Of a stretch of 11,350 bases of DNA, positions 1-7,200 are shown one piece after another. A program made the translations under genes and the position numbers. Each line of letters begins with the position of its first letter. Position 1 is the first letter of the stretch. The notes under the pieces were generated by a model. That model searched no databases. It was not told the origin of the DNA and worked only from the letters and a program-made list of their open reading frames with translations. This DNA comes from Lachnospiraceae bacterium (lineage in GTDB: Bacteria > Bacillota > Clostridia > Lachnospirales > Lachnospiraceae), in contig JAAVAG010000136.1 of NCBI GenBank assembly GCA_014804185.1, forward strand, positions 1 to 11,350, given 5' to 3'.

Positions 1-1626
1 CACTTCGTTGGTTCCCTGAACAGGCTGGGGCTGCACCGAACTGCCTGTAATCTCTTCCATCTGCGGAATGATCTGCGTCTCGATCTCGCTCAGCGTATAC
101 TCTCTGTCAAAAGTCACCGTGGTGGCCGTTCCGCCCTTAAAGTCCAGACTGAAATTCAGAATGTCTCCCGTGGTGGCCTGTCCCACGCCCATCATCACAA
201 ATCCGCCCAAAATAACCACAAGAGATACGGCAAAGAAGACCGCCTTTTTCCCAAGAAAGTCTATCACCTTGTGCTCCTTGCCCACACCGTACCATTTTTC
301 CGACTTTATGCCCAGAACATAAAAAGCGTTCATAATCAGCCTGGTTACCACCAAAGCCGTAAACATGGACAGAACAATACCCAGCACCAGTGTCTGTGCA
401 AATCCTCTGATAGATCCGGAACCGAAAATCCACAGCACCGCCGCCGCAATCAGCGTGGTGATATTGCCGTCCAGAATCGCGGACATGGCTTTCTGGAATC
501 CGATGTTCATCGCGGTTCTTACCGTTTTCCCGGTAGCCAGTTCCTCTCTGATCCTGGCAAAAATAATCACGTTGGCATCCACCGCCATACCGATGGACAG
601 GATAATGCCCGCAATGCCCGACAATGTCAGTGTGATGTCAAAGCCGTTGAGCAAAAATACAATCAGAGCGGTGTAAAGCAGCAGTGCAAGACTGGCCGCA
701 AGTCCGCTGATATAATAGACCGCCACCATAAAGACTACAACAACCGCAATTCCTATGGCCGCCGCTTTCAGGCTGGTGCTGATGGCCTCGGAGCCAAGCT
801 GGGCCCCCACTACCTTGGAATGCAGTTCCTCCAGTTCCAGTTTCAGTCCGCCGATACGGATGGTGGAAGCCAGCGCCTCGGCGCTCTCCCATGTATAATT
901 TCCGCTGATCTGCGCTCTGCCGTCCGTCAGCGGCTCGTTCACTGTGGGGACACAGACAAAATTGCCGTCATAGTAGATGGCCAGCGTTCTGCCCACCGAC
1001 TCCGTCGTTGCCCTGGCAAATTTTTCCTTGCCCTCCTCCGTCAGGATCAATTCCACGCCGATCTGCGTATTCTGCATGGAGTCCGTCCAGCTGGCCGCCT
1101 GCGCCTCTTTGACGTCTGTTCCCACAAGCTTGATGGAACCGTCCGCCTCAAGTTCCTCCAGCGTCTTATTCAGCGTATAGGAGGGGCGGCTGCTTCCGTC
1201 CGCGTCCGTGACATACGTCCCGGTATAGTTCAGTCTTCCCTCACTGTCAAGCTCGGAAATGAAATAGAGCTGCCCGGGCCGCCCCAGTTCCTCTAAAATG
1301 GCATTGGCGTCCGACACACCGGGGATCTCTATGCTGATTCTGTCCGTCCCCTCCTGATATACCAGCGCCTCATTGCTGTATTTAAAAACCCTCTGCTGCA
1401 GTTTTCCGATGGTATCCTGCATGTCCGTACTGCTCGGCGCCTCGTCGCCCACCACCTGATACGTGATGCTGACACCTCCCGCCAGATCAAGTCCCAGCGT
1501 AATATCCGATGCCGAAACTGTTCCGTCCTCGTCGATGCCGTACACATCGATCCACGTGATTCCCGCCAGTGCCAGCAGCAGCACCAGAAGAACCACAATT
1601 CCCTTACCTTTCGTCATGTTCTTCAT
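1..1626 (-). CDS. secDF: SecDF protein translocase subunit (SecD-SecF fusion), 3' end outside the window
   Basis: This is the membrane accessory of the SecYEG translocase, which uses the proton gradient to pull secreted proteins outward. I translated 542 codons without a stop to the left edge. Residues about 8-24 form the first membrane helix. GLDLAGG (45-51) is the SecD P1 signature. A periplasmic-type domain follows to about 285, and then a group of helices including MAVDANVIIF (347-356). The frame continues into a second unit with a helix at 463-482 and DFKGGT (495-500), the SecF signature, so SecD and SecF are fused as in Bacillus SecDF. Most of SecF is missing because the window ends. 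The ATG at 1626 is chosen because GGAGGGAG (1636-1643) lies 9 nt upstream; an in-frame ATG at 1617 is less well placed. The start lies inside scfB, overlapping it by 23 nt, so translation is probably coupled. The family call is secure; the fusion is seen directly. Confidence 0.95.
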   Translation of the reverse strand, partial: MKNMTKGKGIVVLLVLLLALAGITWIDVYGIDEDGTVSASDITLGLDLAGGVSITYQVVGDEAPSSTDMQDTIGKLQQRVFKYSNEALVYQEGTDRISIEIPGVSDANAILEELGRPGQLYFISELDSEGRLNYTGTYVTDADGSSRPSYTLNKTLEELEADGSIKLVGTDVKEAQAASWTDSMQNTQIGVELILTEEGKEKFARATTESVGRTLAIYYDGNFVCVPTVNEPLTDGRAQISGNYTWESAEALASTIRIGGLKLELEELHSKVVGAQLGSEAISTSLKAAAIGIAVVVVFMVAVYYISGLAASLALLLYTALIVFLLNGFDITLTLSGIAGIILSIGMAVDANVIIFARIREELATGKTVRTAMNIGFQKAMSAILDGNITTLIAAAVLWIFGSGSIRGFAQTLVLGIVLSMFTALVVTRLIMNAFYVLGIKSEKWYGVGKEHKVIDFLGKKAVFFAVSLVVILGGFVMMGVGQATTGDILNFSLDFKGGTATTVTFDREYTLSEIETQIIPQMEEITGSSVQPQPVQGTNEV

Positions 1627-3025
1627 TTTGATTTTCTCCCTCCGTCTCAGCCAATGCCGCCTTTATCATGATAGCGCATTCAATGCGCTTACGCTGCAGT
1701 TCACAGCCTATATCATATGTATCCGTTATGCTGCCGTGAAAATTGTACGAGTTCGCCGCACATCCCCCGCTGCAGTAAAATTTTGCAAAACATTTTCTGC
1801 ATTTCTCTTTCGCGTATACATTACAGCTTTTAAACTCGTCCCGGATATCTGTCCGCAGGATCCCCTCCTCCACATTTCCCATCAGAAACTGCTCCTGTCC
1901 CACAAACTGATGACAGGGATACAGATCTCCCCAGGGCGTCACCGCCAGATACTCCGTTCCGCTGCCGCACCCGGACAGCCGCTTGGCCACGCAGGGTCCC
2001 CCTTCCAGATCGATCATAAAATGGAAGAAATTGAATCCTCTCCCCTCTTTTCTGCGCCGGATCATCTCCGCCGCCAGTCTGTCATATTCCGCTTTCAACT
2101 TGGGCAGATCCTCCTCCCGGATCGCATAGGGATCCTCCGGCTTTGCCACCACCGGCTCCACGGAGATCTGCTGAAAGCCAAGATCCGCCAGATGCAGCAC
2201 ATCCTCCGCAAAATCCGTGTTATAGCGGGTAAAAGTCCCCCTCACATAGTAATCCGTCTGTCCCCGGCTCTCAGCCAGCTTCCGGAATTTGGGAAGAATC
2301 ACGTCATAGCTGCCCTGTCCGCCCCGGAAAGGACGCATCCTGTCATTGACCTCTCTCCTGCCGTCGATACTCAGAACCACATTGGCCATTTCCCTGTTTG
2401 CAAATTCCATGATCTCGTCGTTTAACAGCACGCCGTTTGTAGTCAGTGTAAAGCGGAATTTTTTGTGATTTGGCTCTTCCAGACTTCGGCCGTATGCCAC
2501 CAGATCCTTTACCACCTGCCAGTTCAGCAGCGGTTCCCCACCGAAAAAATCCACCTCCAGATTTGTGCGGCTGCCGGAGTTTTCCACCAAAAAATCCAGC
2601 GCTTTCTTTCCCACATCCAGACTCATAAGCGCCCTGCTGCCGTGGTATTCCCCTTCTCCCGCAAAACAGTATCCGCATGCCAGATTACAGTCATGGGCAA
2701 TATGAAGACAAAGCGCCTTTACTACCGTCTCTCTGCTCTTGAAATCGAAAATATAATTTTCATACAGATCAGGCGAAAACAGCCGTCCCTCTTTTTCCAG
2801 TTCCAGCAGTTCATCCACGGCTTCCGATATCTCCTCCGCAGGATACTTCAGATTCCCGCATCCGATCACCGCCGCCTTGATGAGATCCGCATCCCTGATG
2901 CCTTCTTTCACCAGCGGCTCTACCAGGCAGATCATATTATATACCATATCATCCACCACATGCACAGATCCGCTGTTTACATCCAGCACGATATTATAAC
3001 CATTGCTCTTATACTGATGTATCAC
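1604..3025 (-). CDS. scfB: SCIFF peptide maturase, radical SAM/SPASM thioether-forming enzyme
   Basis: This cytoplasmic radical SAM enzyme is predicted to install thioether cross-links between Cys residues and other residues of the SCIFF peptide (scfA). The protein has 473 residues. Residues 1-85 resemble a PqqD-like RiPP recognition element that would bind the precursor leader. CNLACGYC (113-120) gives the three cysteines of the SAM-binding 4Fe-4S cluster, and GGEP (162-165) is the SAM-contact motif. The C-terminal third is a SPASM domain with cysteines at 345, 353, 371, 401, 409, 412, 418, 422 and 441, suited to two auxiliary clusters. The start is GTG at 3025: GGGG (3032-3035) lies 6 nt upstream and the N-terminus MIHQYKSNGYN fits the family as I remember it. 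Characterised relatives include CteB and Tte1186. The gene lies 114 nt after scfA, behind a hairpin, and its end overlaps the secDF start. No key residue is missing. Confidence 0.96.
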   Translation of the reverse strand: MIHQYKSNGYNIVLDVNSGSVHVVDDMVYNMICLVEPLVKEGIRDADLIKAAVIGCGNLKYPAEEISEAVDELLELEKEGRLFSPDLYENYIFDFKSRETVVKALCLHIAHDCNLACGYCFAGEGEYHGSRALMSLDVGKKALDFLVENSGSRTNLEVDFFGGEPLLNWQVVKDLVAYGRSLEEPNHKKFRFTLTTNGVLLNDEIMEFANREMANVVLSIDGRREVNDRMRPFRGGQGSYDVILPKFRKLAESRGQTDYYVRGTFTRYNTDFAEDVLHLADLGFQQISVEPVVAKPEDPYAIREEDLPKLKAEYDRLAAEMIRRRKEGRGFNFFHFMIDLEGGPCVAKRLSGCGSGTEYLAVTPWGDLYPCHQFVGQEQFLMGNVEEGILRTDIRDEFKSCNVYAKEKCRKCFAKFYCSGGCAANSYNFHGSITDTYDIGCELQRKRIECAIMIKAALAETEGENQNEEHDER

Positions 3026-3080
3026 CTTTAACCCCTTTTCTGATCGGCCGTCCCGCCATGCGGGTCAGCTTACTGTAAAA

Positions 3081-3106
3081 TAAGCAGCGACGCAAATCGC
3101 TGCTTA
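3081..3106 (-). terminator. Terminator-like hairpin between scfA and scfB
   Basis: A perfect 10-bp stem is seen: TAAGCAGCGA (3081-3090) pairs with TCGCTGCTTA (3097-3106) around a 6-nt loop. On the minus-strand transcript it is followed at once by UUUU, so it reads as an intrinsic terminator with a short U tract. It begins about 33 nt after the scfA stop codon. No good promoter is visible between it and scfB, so I infer partial read-through, which would keep peptide mRNA above maturase mRNA; it may also protect a short scfA transcript from 3' decay. The descending arm could alternatively pair with 3068-3072 (5 bp), a weaker structure. Confidence 0.6.
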
Positions 3107-3139
3107 CCAAACTATCACATCTTTGATCATTTCCATCGG

Positions 3140-3283
3140 CTATTTAATCTTTTCACATCTCTGGTTGCCTACCGTACAGGAAGTCTTGCATGCAGACTGG
3201 CAGGATGTCTGGCACTCGCCGCAGCCGCCCTTTTTCATGGATTCTTTCAGATCTCTTGTATTCAACGTCTTAATGTGTTTCAT
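3140..3283 (-). CDS. scfA: SCIFF ranthipeptide precursor (six cysteines in forty-five)
   Basis: This is the ribosomally made precursor peptide that ScfB modifies. It has 47 residues: a leader beginning MKHIKTLNTRDL and a Cys-rich core GGCGECQTSCQSACKTSC followed by a sixth Cys near the end. The spacing is C-x2-C-x3-C-x3-C-x3-C-x6-C. This matches the SCIFF family (TIGR03973), which is nearly universal in Clostridia; related mature peptides carry thioether links and are classed as ranthipeptides. The ATG at 3283 is chosen because AAGGAGG (3292-3298) lies 8 nt upstream and MKHIKT is the usual family start; the frame stays open upstream to a TTG at 3331, which I reject. The gene has its own promoter (3341-3368) and precedes the maturase. 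The true biological role is not settled; quorum-type signalling has been proposed for clostridial ranthipeptides. The cleavage site cannot be read from the sequence. Confidence 0.96.
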   Translation of the reverse strand: MKHIKTLNTRDLKESMKKGGCGECQTSCQSACKTSCTVGNQRCEKIK

Positions 3284-3305
3284 GATAACCGCCTCCTTAA
3301 TCTCC

Positions 3306-3324
3306 AAACGGTATTTACCCGTTT
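3306..3324 (-). promoter_or_regulatory. scfA: Small stem-loop in the scfA 5' leader
   Basis: AAACGG (3306-3311) and CCGTTT (3319-3324) can form a 6-bp stem with a 7-nt loop. It lies just downstream of the predicted transcription start and 7 nt before the ribosome binding site. It does not include the ribosome binding site, so at most it might stabilise the mRNA 5' end. Support is only the inverted repeat itself. Confidence 0.25.
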
Positions 3325-3340
3325 TCGCCAATTCCTGCTT

Positions 3341-3368
3341 AGTATACCATATATTTTCTGTTTGTAAA
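3341..3368 (-). promoter_or_regulatory. scfA: Promoter of scfA (sigma-A type, extended -10)
   Basis: On the minus strand, TTTACA (3363-3368) is the -35 box and TATACT (3341-3346) the -10 box, with a 16-nt spacer. The TGG just before the -10 box makes it an extended -10. Transcription should begin near 3334, giving a leader of about 50 nt. It lies between the TIGR04086-like gene and scfA, so scfA can be transcribed independently of that upstream gene. The -35 box lies inside the inverted repeat at 3361-3382. Confidence 0.7.
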
Positions 3369-3382
3369 ACACTTTTTACAAA
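3361..3382. promoter_or_regulatory. Perfect inverted repeat over the scfA -35 box, candidate operator
   Basis: TTTGTAAAA (3361-3369) and TTTTACAAA (3374-3382) are perfect 9-bp arms separated by CACT. One arm contains the whole -35 box of the scfA promoter, so a dimeric regulator bound here would compete with RNA polymerase. The arms resemble a Rex half-site only in part (the length and middle differ), so I assign no regulator. As RNA it would be an AU-only hairpin apart from one G-C pair and has no U tract behind it, which argues against a terminator. Confidence 0.5.
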
Positions 3383-3427
3383 AATGCGCGAAAAAAGTCC
3401 AAACTGTCCAACCCCAAAAGCCCGGCG

Positions 3428-3817
3428 CTATCCGATCATCCCTCCCAGCATGCCGCTTCCCGCACAGATCACATAGACGGTTGCAAAGCTGGACGCAACT
3501 TCTTTTACCGAATGATTTACCAGCAGGGATATTATGGCCAGCACCACGAAATATGCGGTTCCCATCAGAAGCCCCCACAGGAATTTGCGATTTCCGATTT
3601 TTTTGCCCGCCATAAACCCCGCAAGAAACGACGACACGGTATAGATGATAATGATTCCTGCGGACACCACTCCCGCAGACAGGTTGAGACGATACAGCCC
3701 AAGAGCCAGCAACATCAGAAGCCCTCCTGTCAATATGTACGAAAAGAGCAGGCATTTTGCCAGAAAAAGAACCGGCGCCTGACCTTTGGATGCCTCATTT
3801 CTCACATTTCTCTCCAT
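3428..3817 (-). CDS. Four-helix membrane protein, TIGR04086-like
   Basis: This 129-residue hydrophobic protein has four predicted membrane helices at about 15-41, 49-70, 78-100 and 109-129, with a short charged N-terminus. The loop GKKIGNRKF (71-79) is positively charged and probably cytoplasmic. There is no enzyme motif, signal peptide or soluble domain. Length, topology and position beside SCIFF and SecDF fit the clostridial family TIGR04086, whose function is unknown to me; this match is from memory and is less certain than the SCIFF call. The ATG at 3817 follows a GGGGGA-type ribosome binding site (3825-3830) 7 nt upstream. The gene is divergent from the CorC-type gene and runs toward scfA, with 144 nt between them. 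No intrinsic terminator is visible after it, so read-through into scfA is possible. A role in peptide export or membrane insertion would be speculation from context. Confidence 0.75.
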   Translation of the reverse strand: MERNVRNEASKGQAPVLFLAKCLLFSYILTGGLLMLLALGLYRLNLSAGVVSAGIIIIYTVSSFLAGFMAGKKIGNRKFLWGLLMGTAYFVVLAIISLLVNHSVKEVASSFATVYVICAGSGMLGGMIG

Positions 3818-3909
3818 CAGAAAATCCCCCTTGTTATAAATTTTCTCACATTTCTGCCATAACAGTTCAGCTCACGCCATTCGCAAAGGCATCTGCAACT
3901 GTTACTAAA

Positions 3910-3915
3910 ATTATA
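3910..3915 (-). promoter_or_regulatory. Possible -10 box for the TIGR04086-like gene
   Basis: A perfect TATAAT is read on the minus strand about 95 nt upstream of the start at 3817. I find no convincing -35 box 16-18 nt above it, so this is only a candidate. The rest of 3818-3930 is AT-rich and I see no other signal there. Confidence 0.25.
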
Positions 3916-3934
3916 TGTATCTCTCATCAATAAC

Positions 3935-3973
3935 TTGACAACGATATTTTCTTATTATAAGATGTGCTATAAT
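3935..3973 (+). promoter_or_regulatory. Promoter region of the CorC-type transporter gene
   Basis: A perfect -35 box TTGACA lies at 3935-3940. TATAAG at 3956-3961 gives a 15-nt spacer, shorter than ideal. A perfect extended -10 (TGC then TATAAT, 3965-3973) lies further on, 27 nt from TTGACA, and would have to act with a poor -35 box. Either start point gives a leader of only some 30-45 nt, which leaves no room for a magnesium-sensing riboswitch. Confidence 0.55.
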
Positions 3974-4011
3974 TACTGTAAATTTCTAAACTAAATAAAG
4001 GAGTGAATATT

Positions 4012-5337
4012 TTGGATACCCCTGGTGTCTTACAACTGATTACGCTTGTACTGCTTCTCATTCTGTCTTCTTTCTTTTCTTCCGCGGAAACCGCGCTGAG
4101 CACAGTGAACAGAATAAGAATGAGGGCGCTGGAGGAAGACGGAAACAAACGCGCTGTGATCGTCAATCGGATTCTGGATCAATACAGTAAAATGATCAGT
4201 TCCATCCTGATCGGGAACAATATTGTCAATATCACGGCCTCTTCCCTGCTGACCACCCTTGTAATCCGCCTGACAGGCGGCAATACATATGTGGGCGCTG
4301 CAACCGGCCTCCTGACAGTCCTGGTTCTGCTGTTCGGTGAGATTGTACCCAAAAACTGGGCCATGATCAATTCCGAAAAAATTTCCCTCGCGTATTGTAA
4401 AATTATTTATTTCCTGATGAAGATCCTGACACCGGTCATCTTCCTGGTTGACAAACTGGCGGGCGGCATCATGAAACTGCTGCACATCGATCCGAACAGG
4501 AAGAACGTTATGACCGAAACAGAACTTCGAACTTATGTGGATGTCAGCCACGAGGACGGGGTGATCGAATCAGAGGAACGGGAAATCATCTACAATGTAT
4601 TTGATTTTTCCGACGCTGTTGCAAAAGATATCATGATCCCGCGGATCAATATGGTAACCGTAAACATCGATGCCTCCTACGACGAACTGATGGAGGTCTT
4701 CCGCAAGTCCATGTACACCCGCATTCCCGTATATAAAGAAGATCAGGACACCATCGTCGGCCTGGTAAACATCAAGGATTTCATCCTGACCTCGGATAAG
4801 AACAACTTCCATATCGCAGACATTATCCGTGACGCCTACTATACTTATGAATTTAAAAAGACAGCGGATCTGATGTTTGAGATGCGGGAAAAAACGATGA
4901 ATGTGGCTTTCGTCCTGAATGAATACGGCGCCACCGTAGGCATGATCACATTGGAAGATCTGCTGGAAGAGATCGTGGGCGAGATCCGGGACGAATACGA
5001 TGAGGACGAGGAAGAACTGATCCAGGAGCTGGATGATAATGTCTATCTGGTGGAGGGCAGCATGAAGCTGGACGACATCAACGACGCTCTGGACACACAG
5101 CTGGAATCCGAGGACTACGACTCCATCGGAGGCATTATTATAGAATCTCTGGACCGGCTCCCGGAGGACGGCGAAGAGGTCACACTGGAAAACAACATCA
5201 CCCTGAAAGTACAGGGAATAGACCAGAACCGGATCATGAAAGTTCTGATGACACTTCCCGAGGATACCGAAGAAACAGTGCCGGATGAGGACGAGGAAGA
5301 AAAAACCTCCGGCACAGACACAGGAGCAAACCCCTGA
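4012..5337 (+). CDS. CNNM/CorC (HlyC/CorC) family divalent cation transporter
   Basis: This membrane protein of the CNNM/CorC/MpfA group is expected to extrude Mg2+ (or a similar divalent ion). It has 441 residues. The DUF21/CNNM membrane domain spans about 1-165, with FFSSAETAL (21-29), IGNNIVN (67-73) and GEIVPK (109-114). A pair of CBS domains spans about 200-325, opening with MIPRINMV (208-215), and would sense nucleotide or Mg2+. A CorC_HlyC domain follows at about 340-412. The last 25 residues are very acidic (EDTEE, DEDEEE) and probably disordered. The start is TTG at 4012, 8 nt after AAAGGAG (3997-4003); a GTG at 4003 in frame overlaps that site and is rejected. It is the only plus-strand gene here, has its own promoter and terminator, and is therefore likely a single-gene unit. 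The older haemolysin name is misleading. The exact ion is inferred from the family. Confidence 0.93.
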   Translation: MDTPGVLQLITLVLLLILSSFFSSAETALSTVNRIRMRALEEDGNKRAVIVNRILDQYSKMISSILIGNNIVNITASSLLTTLVIRLTGGNTYVGAATGLLTVLVLLFGEIVPKNWAMINSEKISLAYCKIIYFLMKILTPVIFLVDKLAGGIMKLLHIDPNRKNVMTETELRTYVDVSHEDGVIESEEREIIYNVFDFSDAVAKDIMIPRINMVTVNIDASYDELMEVFRKSMYTRIPVYKEDQDTIVGLVNIKDFILTSDKNNFHIADIIRDAYYTYEFKKTADLMFEMREKTMNVAFVLNEYGATVGMITLEDLLEEIVGEIRDEYDEDEEELIQELDDNVYLVEGSMKLDDINDALDTQLESEDYDSIGGIIIESLDRLPEDGEEVTLENNITLKVQGIDQNRIMKVLMTLPEDTEETVPDEDEEEKTSGTDTGANP

Positions 5338-5348
5338 AAAAAGTACAG

Positions 5349-5375
5349 CCCCCGGCAGCGCAGGCCGGGGGTTTT
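5349..5375. terminator. Intrinsic terminator between convergent genes, probably bidirectional
   Basis: CCCCCGGC (5349-5356) pairs perfectly with GCCGGGGG (5364-5371) around a 7-nt loop, and TTTT follows on the plus strand. It begins 11 nt after the transporter stop. Read from the minus strand the same stem is followed, after a few bases, by a run of six T (the plus-strand A run around 5337-5342), so it can also end the hisS-to-phosphate-transporter operon, whose stop is at 5409. Confidence 0.9.
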
Positions 5376-5408
5376 CACGTTCTGTTGCAGTCAAATATGT
5401 GTTGTCTC

Positions 5409-7181
5409 TCAGGGCAGCGGGTATTTGTTCCGAAAAGCCATAACTCTCCCCTGGAAATCCATATTATCGCCGGTTTTCAAAGTATCCAGATACTCATGGG
5501 CCTCAAAGTCGTCGCCTTTCTGGAGCAGGCTGACGGCAATATTGGAACAATGATCCGCCACTCTCTCAAAATCCGTTATGATATCCGACAGAATAAATCC
5601 CATCTCAATGGTACACTTTCCTTTTCTCAGCCGCTTTACATGACGCTTCTTGACATCGATATTCAGCTGGTCAATCACTTCCTCCAGCGGCTCCACCATC
5701 CGCGCCATCTCCGCATCGTCCTGGTCAAAGGCATTTATGGAAAGTTCCAGAATATCCTTTACGGCGCCGGAAAACACCTGCAGTTCTCCCACCGCTTTTT
5801 CCGAAAACTCCAACTGCTTTTCATGCATCTCATCCGCCGCCTCCTTGATGTTCAGCGCATGATCCGATATCCGCTCAAAATCGCCGATACAGTGCAGAAG
5901 AACCGTCAGCATTCGATTTTCATTCCCGGAGAGATCCTTACTCCCGATCTTTACCAGATAGGTGCCCAGTTCATCCTCAAATTTATCCACTTCATTTTCC
6001 AGTTCCGCCACCTCTTCCGCTTTTTCTTCATCGTAGGAAAACAGCAGATCGATGGCCGTTCGAATGGAACGCTGTGCCATTCTGGCCATTACCCCCGTCA
6101 CATGTCTGCACTGATCCAGTGCAAAGCCCGGCGCATCCAGAAAACGGGGATCCAGAGATTTTCTCTCCCGCTCTCCCTCCGTCAGGACATTTCCGGCAGA
6201 GGCAGAACTCTCCGGTATCGTCAGATACACGAGTTTTACCAGAAGTTTTGAGAACGGCAGCAGGATCAGACACATCGCCACATTGAACATGGAGTGTACC
6301 ACCGCTACGCCCAGAGCGGAGATCGGCTCCTCCATAAAGGCAAAATCCACAAAATAATCCACGGTATAAAATACAATCATAAACAGTGAGGTCTTTAAAA
6401 TATTGTAATACAGATGGATCAGCGACGCCCGCTTGGCATCCCTGCTGGCGCCGATTCCGGAGAGAAGCGCGCTGATGCAGGCGCCGATATTGGCTCCCAT
6501 AATGACAGGCACTGCCGTGGCACAGCTTACGGATCCGGTTCTGCTGAGCACCTGCAGGACACCTACCGACGCAGAGGAACTCTGCATCAGCGCCGTCAAA
6601 CACAGACCGGCCAGCATCCCCAGAAACGGATTGGAGAACATGGTAAGAACCTTTCCAAACTCCGGGACATTCGCCAATTCTTTCATAGGATCTGCCATAA
6701 TATCCATGCCAATCATCAGAACGGCGAAGCCAACCAGGATAGTGGCCGCATCCCTTTGCTTGTCCTTTTTGGAAAAGCTGAGCATACAGACGCCTGCGAT
6801 CGCCAGAATCGGGGAGAACGAAGACGGCTTGAGCATCTGGAGCAGAAAACCTCCGCTCTCGATCCCCGAGAGACTTAAGATCCACGCCGTGACCGTCGTT
6901 CCCACATTCGCCCCGATGATAATTCCTACCGCCTGCTGTAATTTCATGATGCCGGAATTGACGAAACCGACCACCATGACCGTTGTCGCGGATGAGGACT
7001 GAATCACTGCGGTAACTCCCGCGCCTACCAACACTGCTTTCACGGTATTGTTTGTCAGCTTTTCCAGAATCCGCTCCAGTTTTCCGCCGGATATCTTGGA
7101 CAATCCGTCTCCCATCACGCGCATGCCGTACAGAAACAGTGCCAGTCCGCCTACCATAGTCAGTATACTAAAAAAATCCAT
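5409..7181 (-). CDS. Na/Pi cotransporter family protein with C-terminal PhoU domain
   Basis: This membrane protein is of the NptA/YjbB type, expected to move phosphate coupled to Na+ (in some relatives, outward), with a cytoplasmic regulatory domain. It has 590 residues. Two inverted Na_Pi_cotrans repeats carry paired signatures: QSSSATT (61-67) with GANVGTT (90-96), and QSSSAS (200-205) with GANIGAC (229-235). Membrane helices extend to about 320. From about 355 to 565 lies a helical PhoU-like domain with two repeats marked DFERISDHALNI (434-445) and DFERVADHCSNIA (537-549). The ATG at 7181 is chosen because GAGG (7190-7193) lies 8 nt upstream; a GTG at 7199 extends the frame by 6 codons but has no ribosome binding site. 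It is 19 nt after the amidase stop and is the last gene of the operon. The direction of transport cannot be told from the sequence. Confidence 0.93.
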   Translation of the reverse strand: MDFFSILTMVGGLALFLYGMRVMGDGLSKISGGKLERILEKLTNNTVKAVLVGAGVTAVIQSSSATTVMVVGFVNSGIMKLQQAVGIIIGANVGTTVTAWILSLSGIESGGFLLQMLKPSSFSPILAIAGVCMLSFSKKDKQRDAATILVGFAVLMIGMDIMADPMKELANVPEFGKVLTMFSNPFLGMLAGLCLTALMQSSSASVGVLQVLSRTGSVSCATAVPVIMGANIGACISALLSGIGASRDAKRASLIHLYYNILKTSLFMIVFYTVDYFVDFAFMEEPISALGVAVVHSMFNVAMCLILLPFSKLLVKLVYLTIPESSASAGNVLTEGERERKSLDPRFLDAPGFALDQCRHVTGVMARMAQRSIRTAIDLLFSYDEEKAEEVAELENEVDKFEDELGTYLVKIGSKDLSGNENRMLTVLLHCIGDFERISDHALNIKEAADEMHEKQLEFSEKAVGELQVFSGAVKDILELSINAFDQDDAEMARMVEPLEEVIDQLNIDVKKRHVKRLRKGKCTIEMGFILSDIITDFERVADHCSNIAVSLLQKGDDFEAHEYLDTLKTGDNMDFQGRVMAFRNKYPLP

Positions 7182-7200
7182 CCGTATTTCCTCACTCACT

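Noticed and set aside
271..1296. Long plus-strand open frame (341 codons) opposite secDF
   Set aside because: It is antisense to a continuous SecDF frame with clear SecD and SecF motifs, is rich in His, Arg and Gln as expected of a shadow frame, and has no recognisable domain.
1463..2425. Plus-strand open frame (320 codons) opposite scfB and secDF
   Set aside because: It overlaps two firmly identified minus-strand genes and has no family features.
3284..3331. Longer SCIFF precursor starting at the TTG at 3331
   Set aside because: It would translate through the leader stem-loop and the strong AAGGAGG site; the ATG at 3283 with ideal spacing gives the standard family N-terminus.
3361..3382. 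Inverted repeat considered as a terminator of the TIGR04086-like gene
   Set aside because: The stem is almost all A-T and has no U tract behind it in the minus-strand transcript; its position on the -35 box suits an operator better.
3361..3382. Inverted repeat considered as a Rex operator
   Set aside because: The Rex consensus is 7-bp arms TTGTTAA or TTGTGAA around 4 nt; here the arms differ in sequence and spacing, so a specific assignment is not supported.
3397..3411. Direct repeat GTCCAA-ACT-GTCCAA upstream of scfA
   Set aside because: Only two 6-bp copies, likely chance; no inverted partner that would make a terminator.
4570..5394. Minus-strand open frame opposite the CorC-type gene
   Set aside because: It crosses the intrinsic terminator and mirrors a gene with complete CNNM, CBS and CorC domains.
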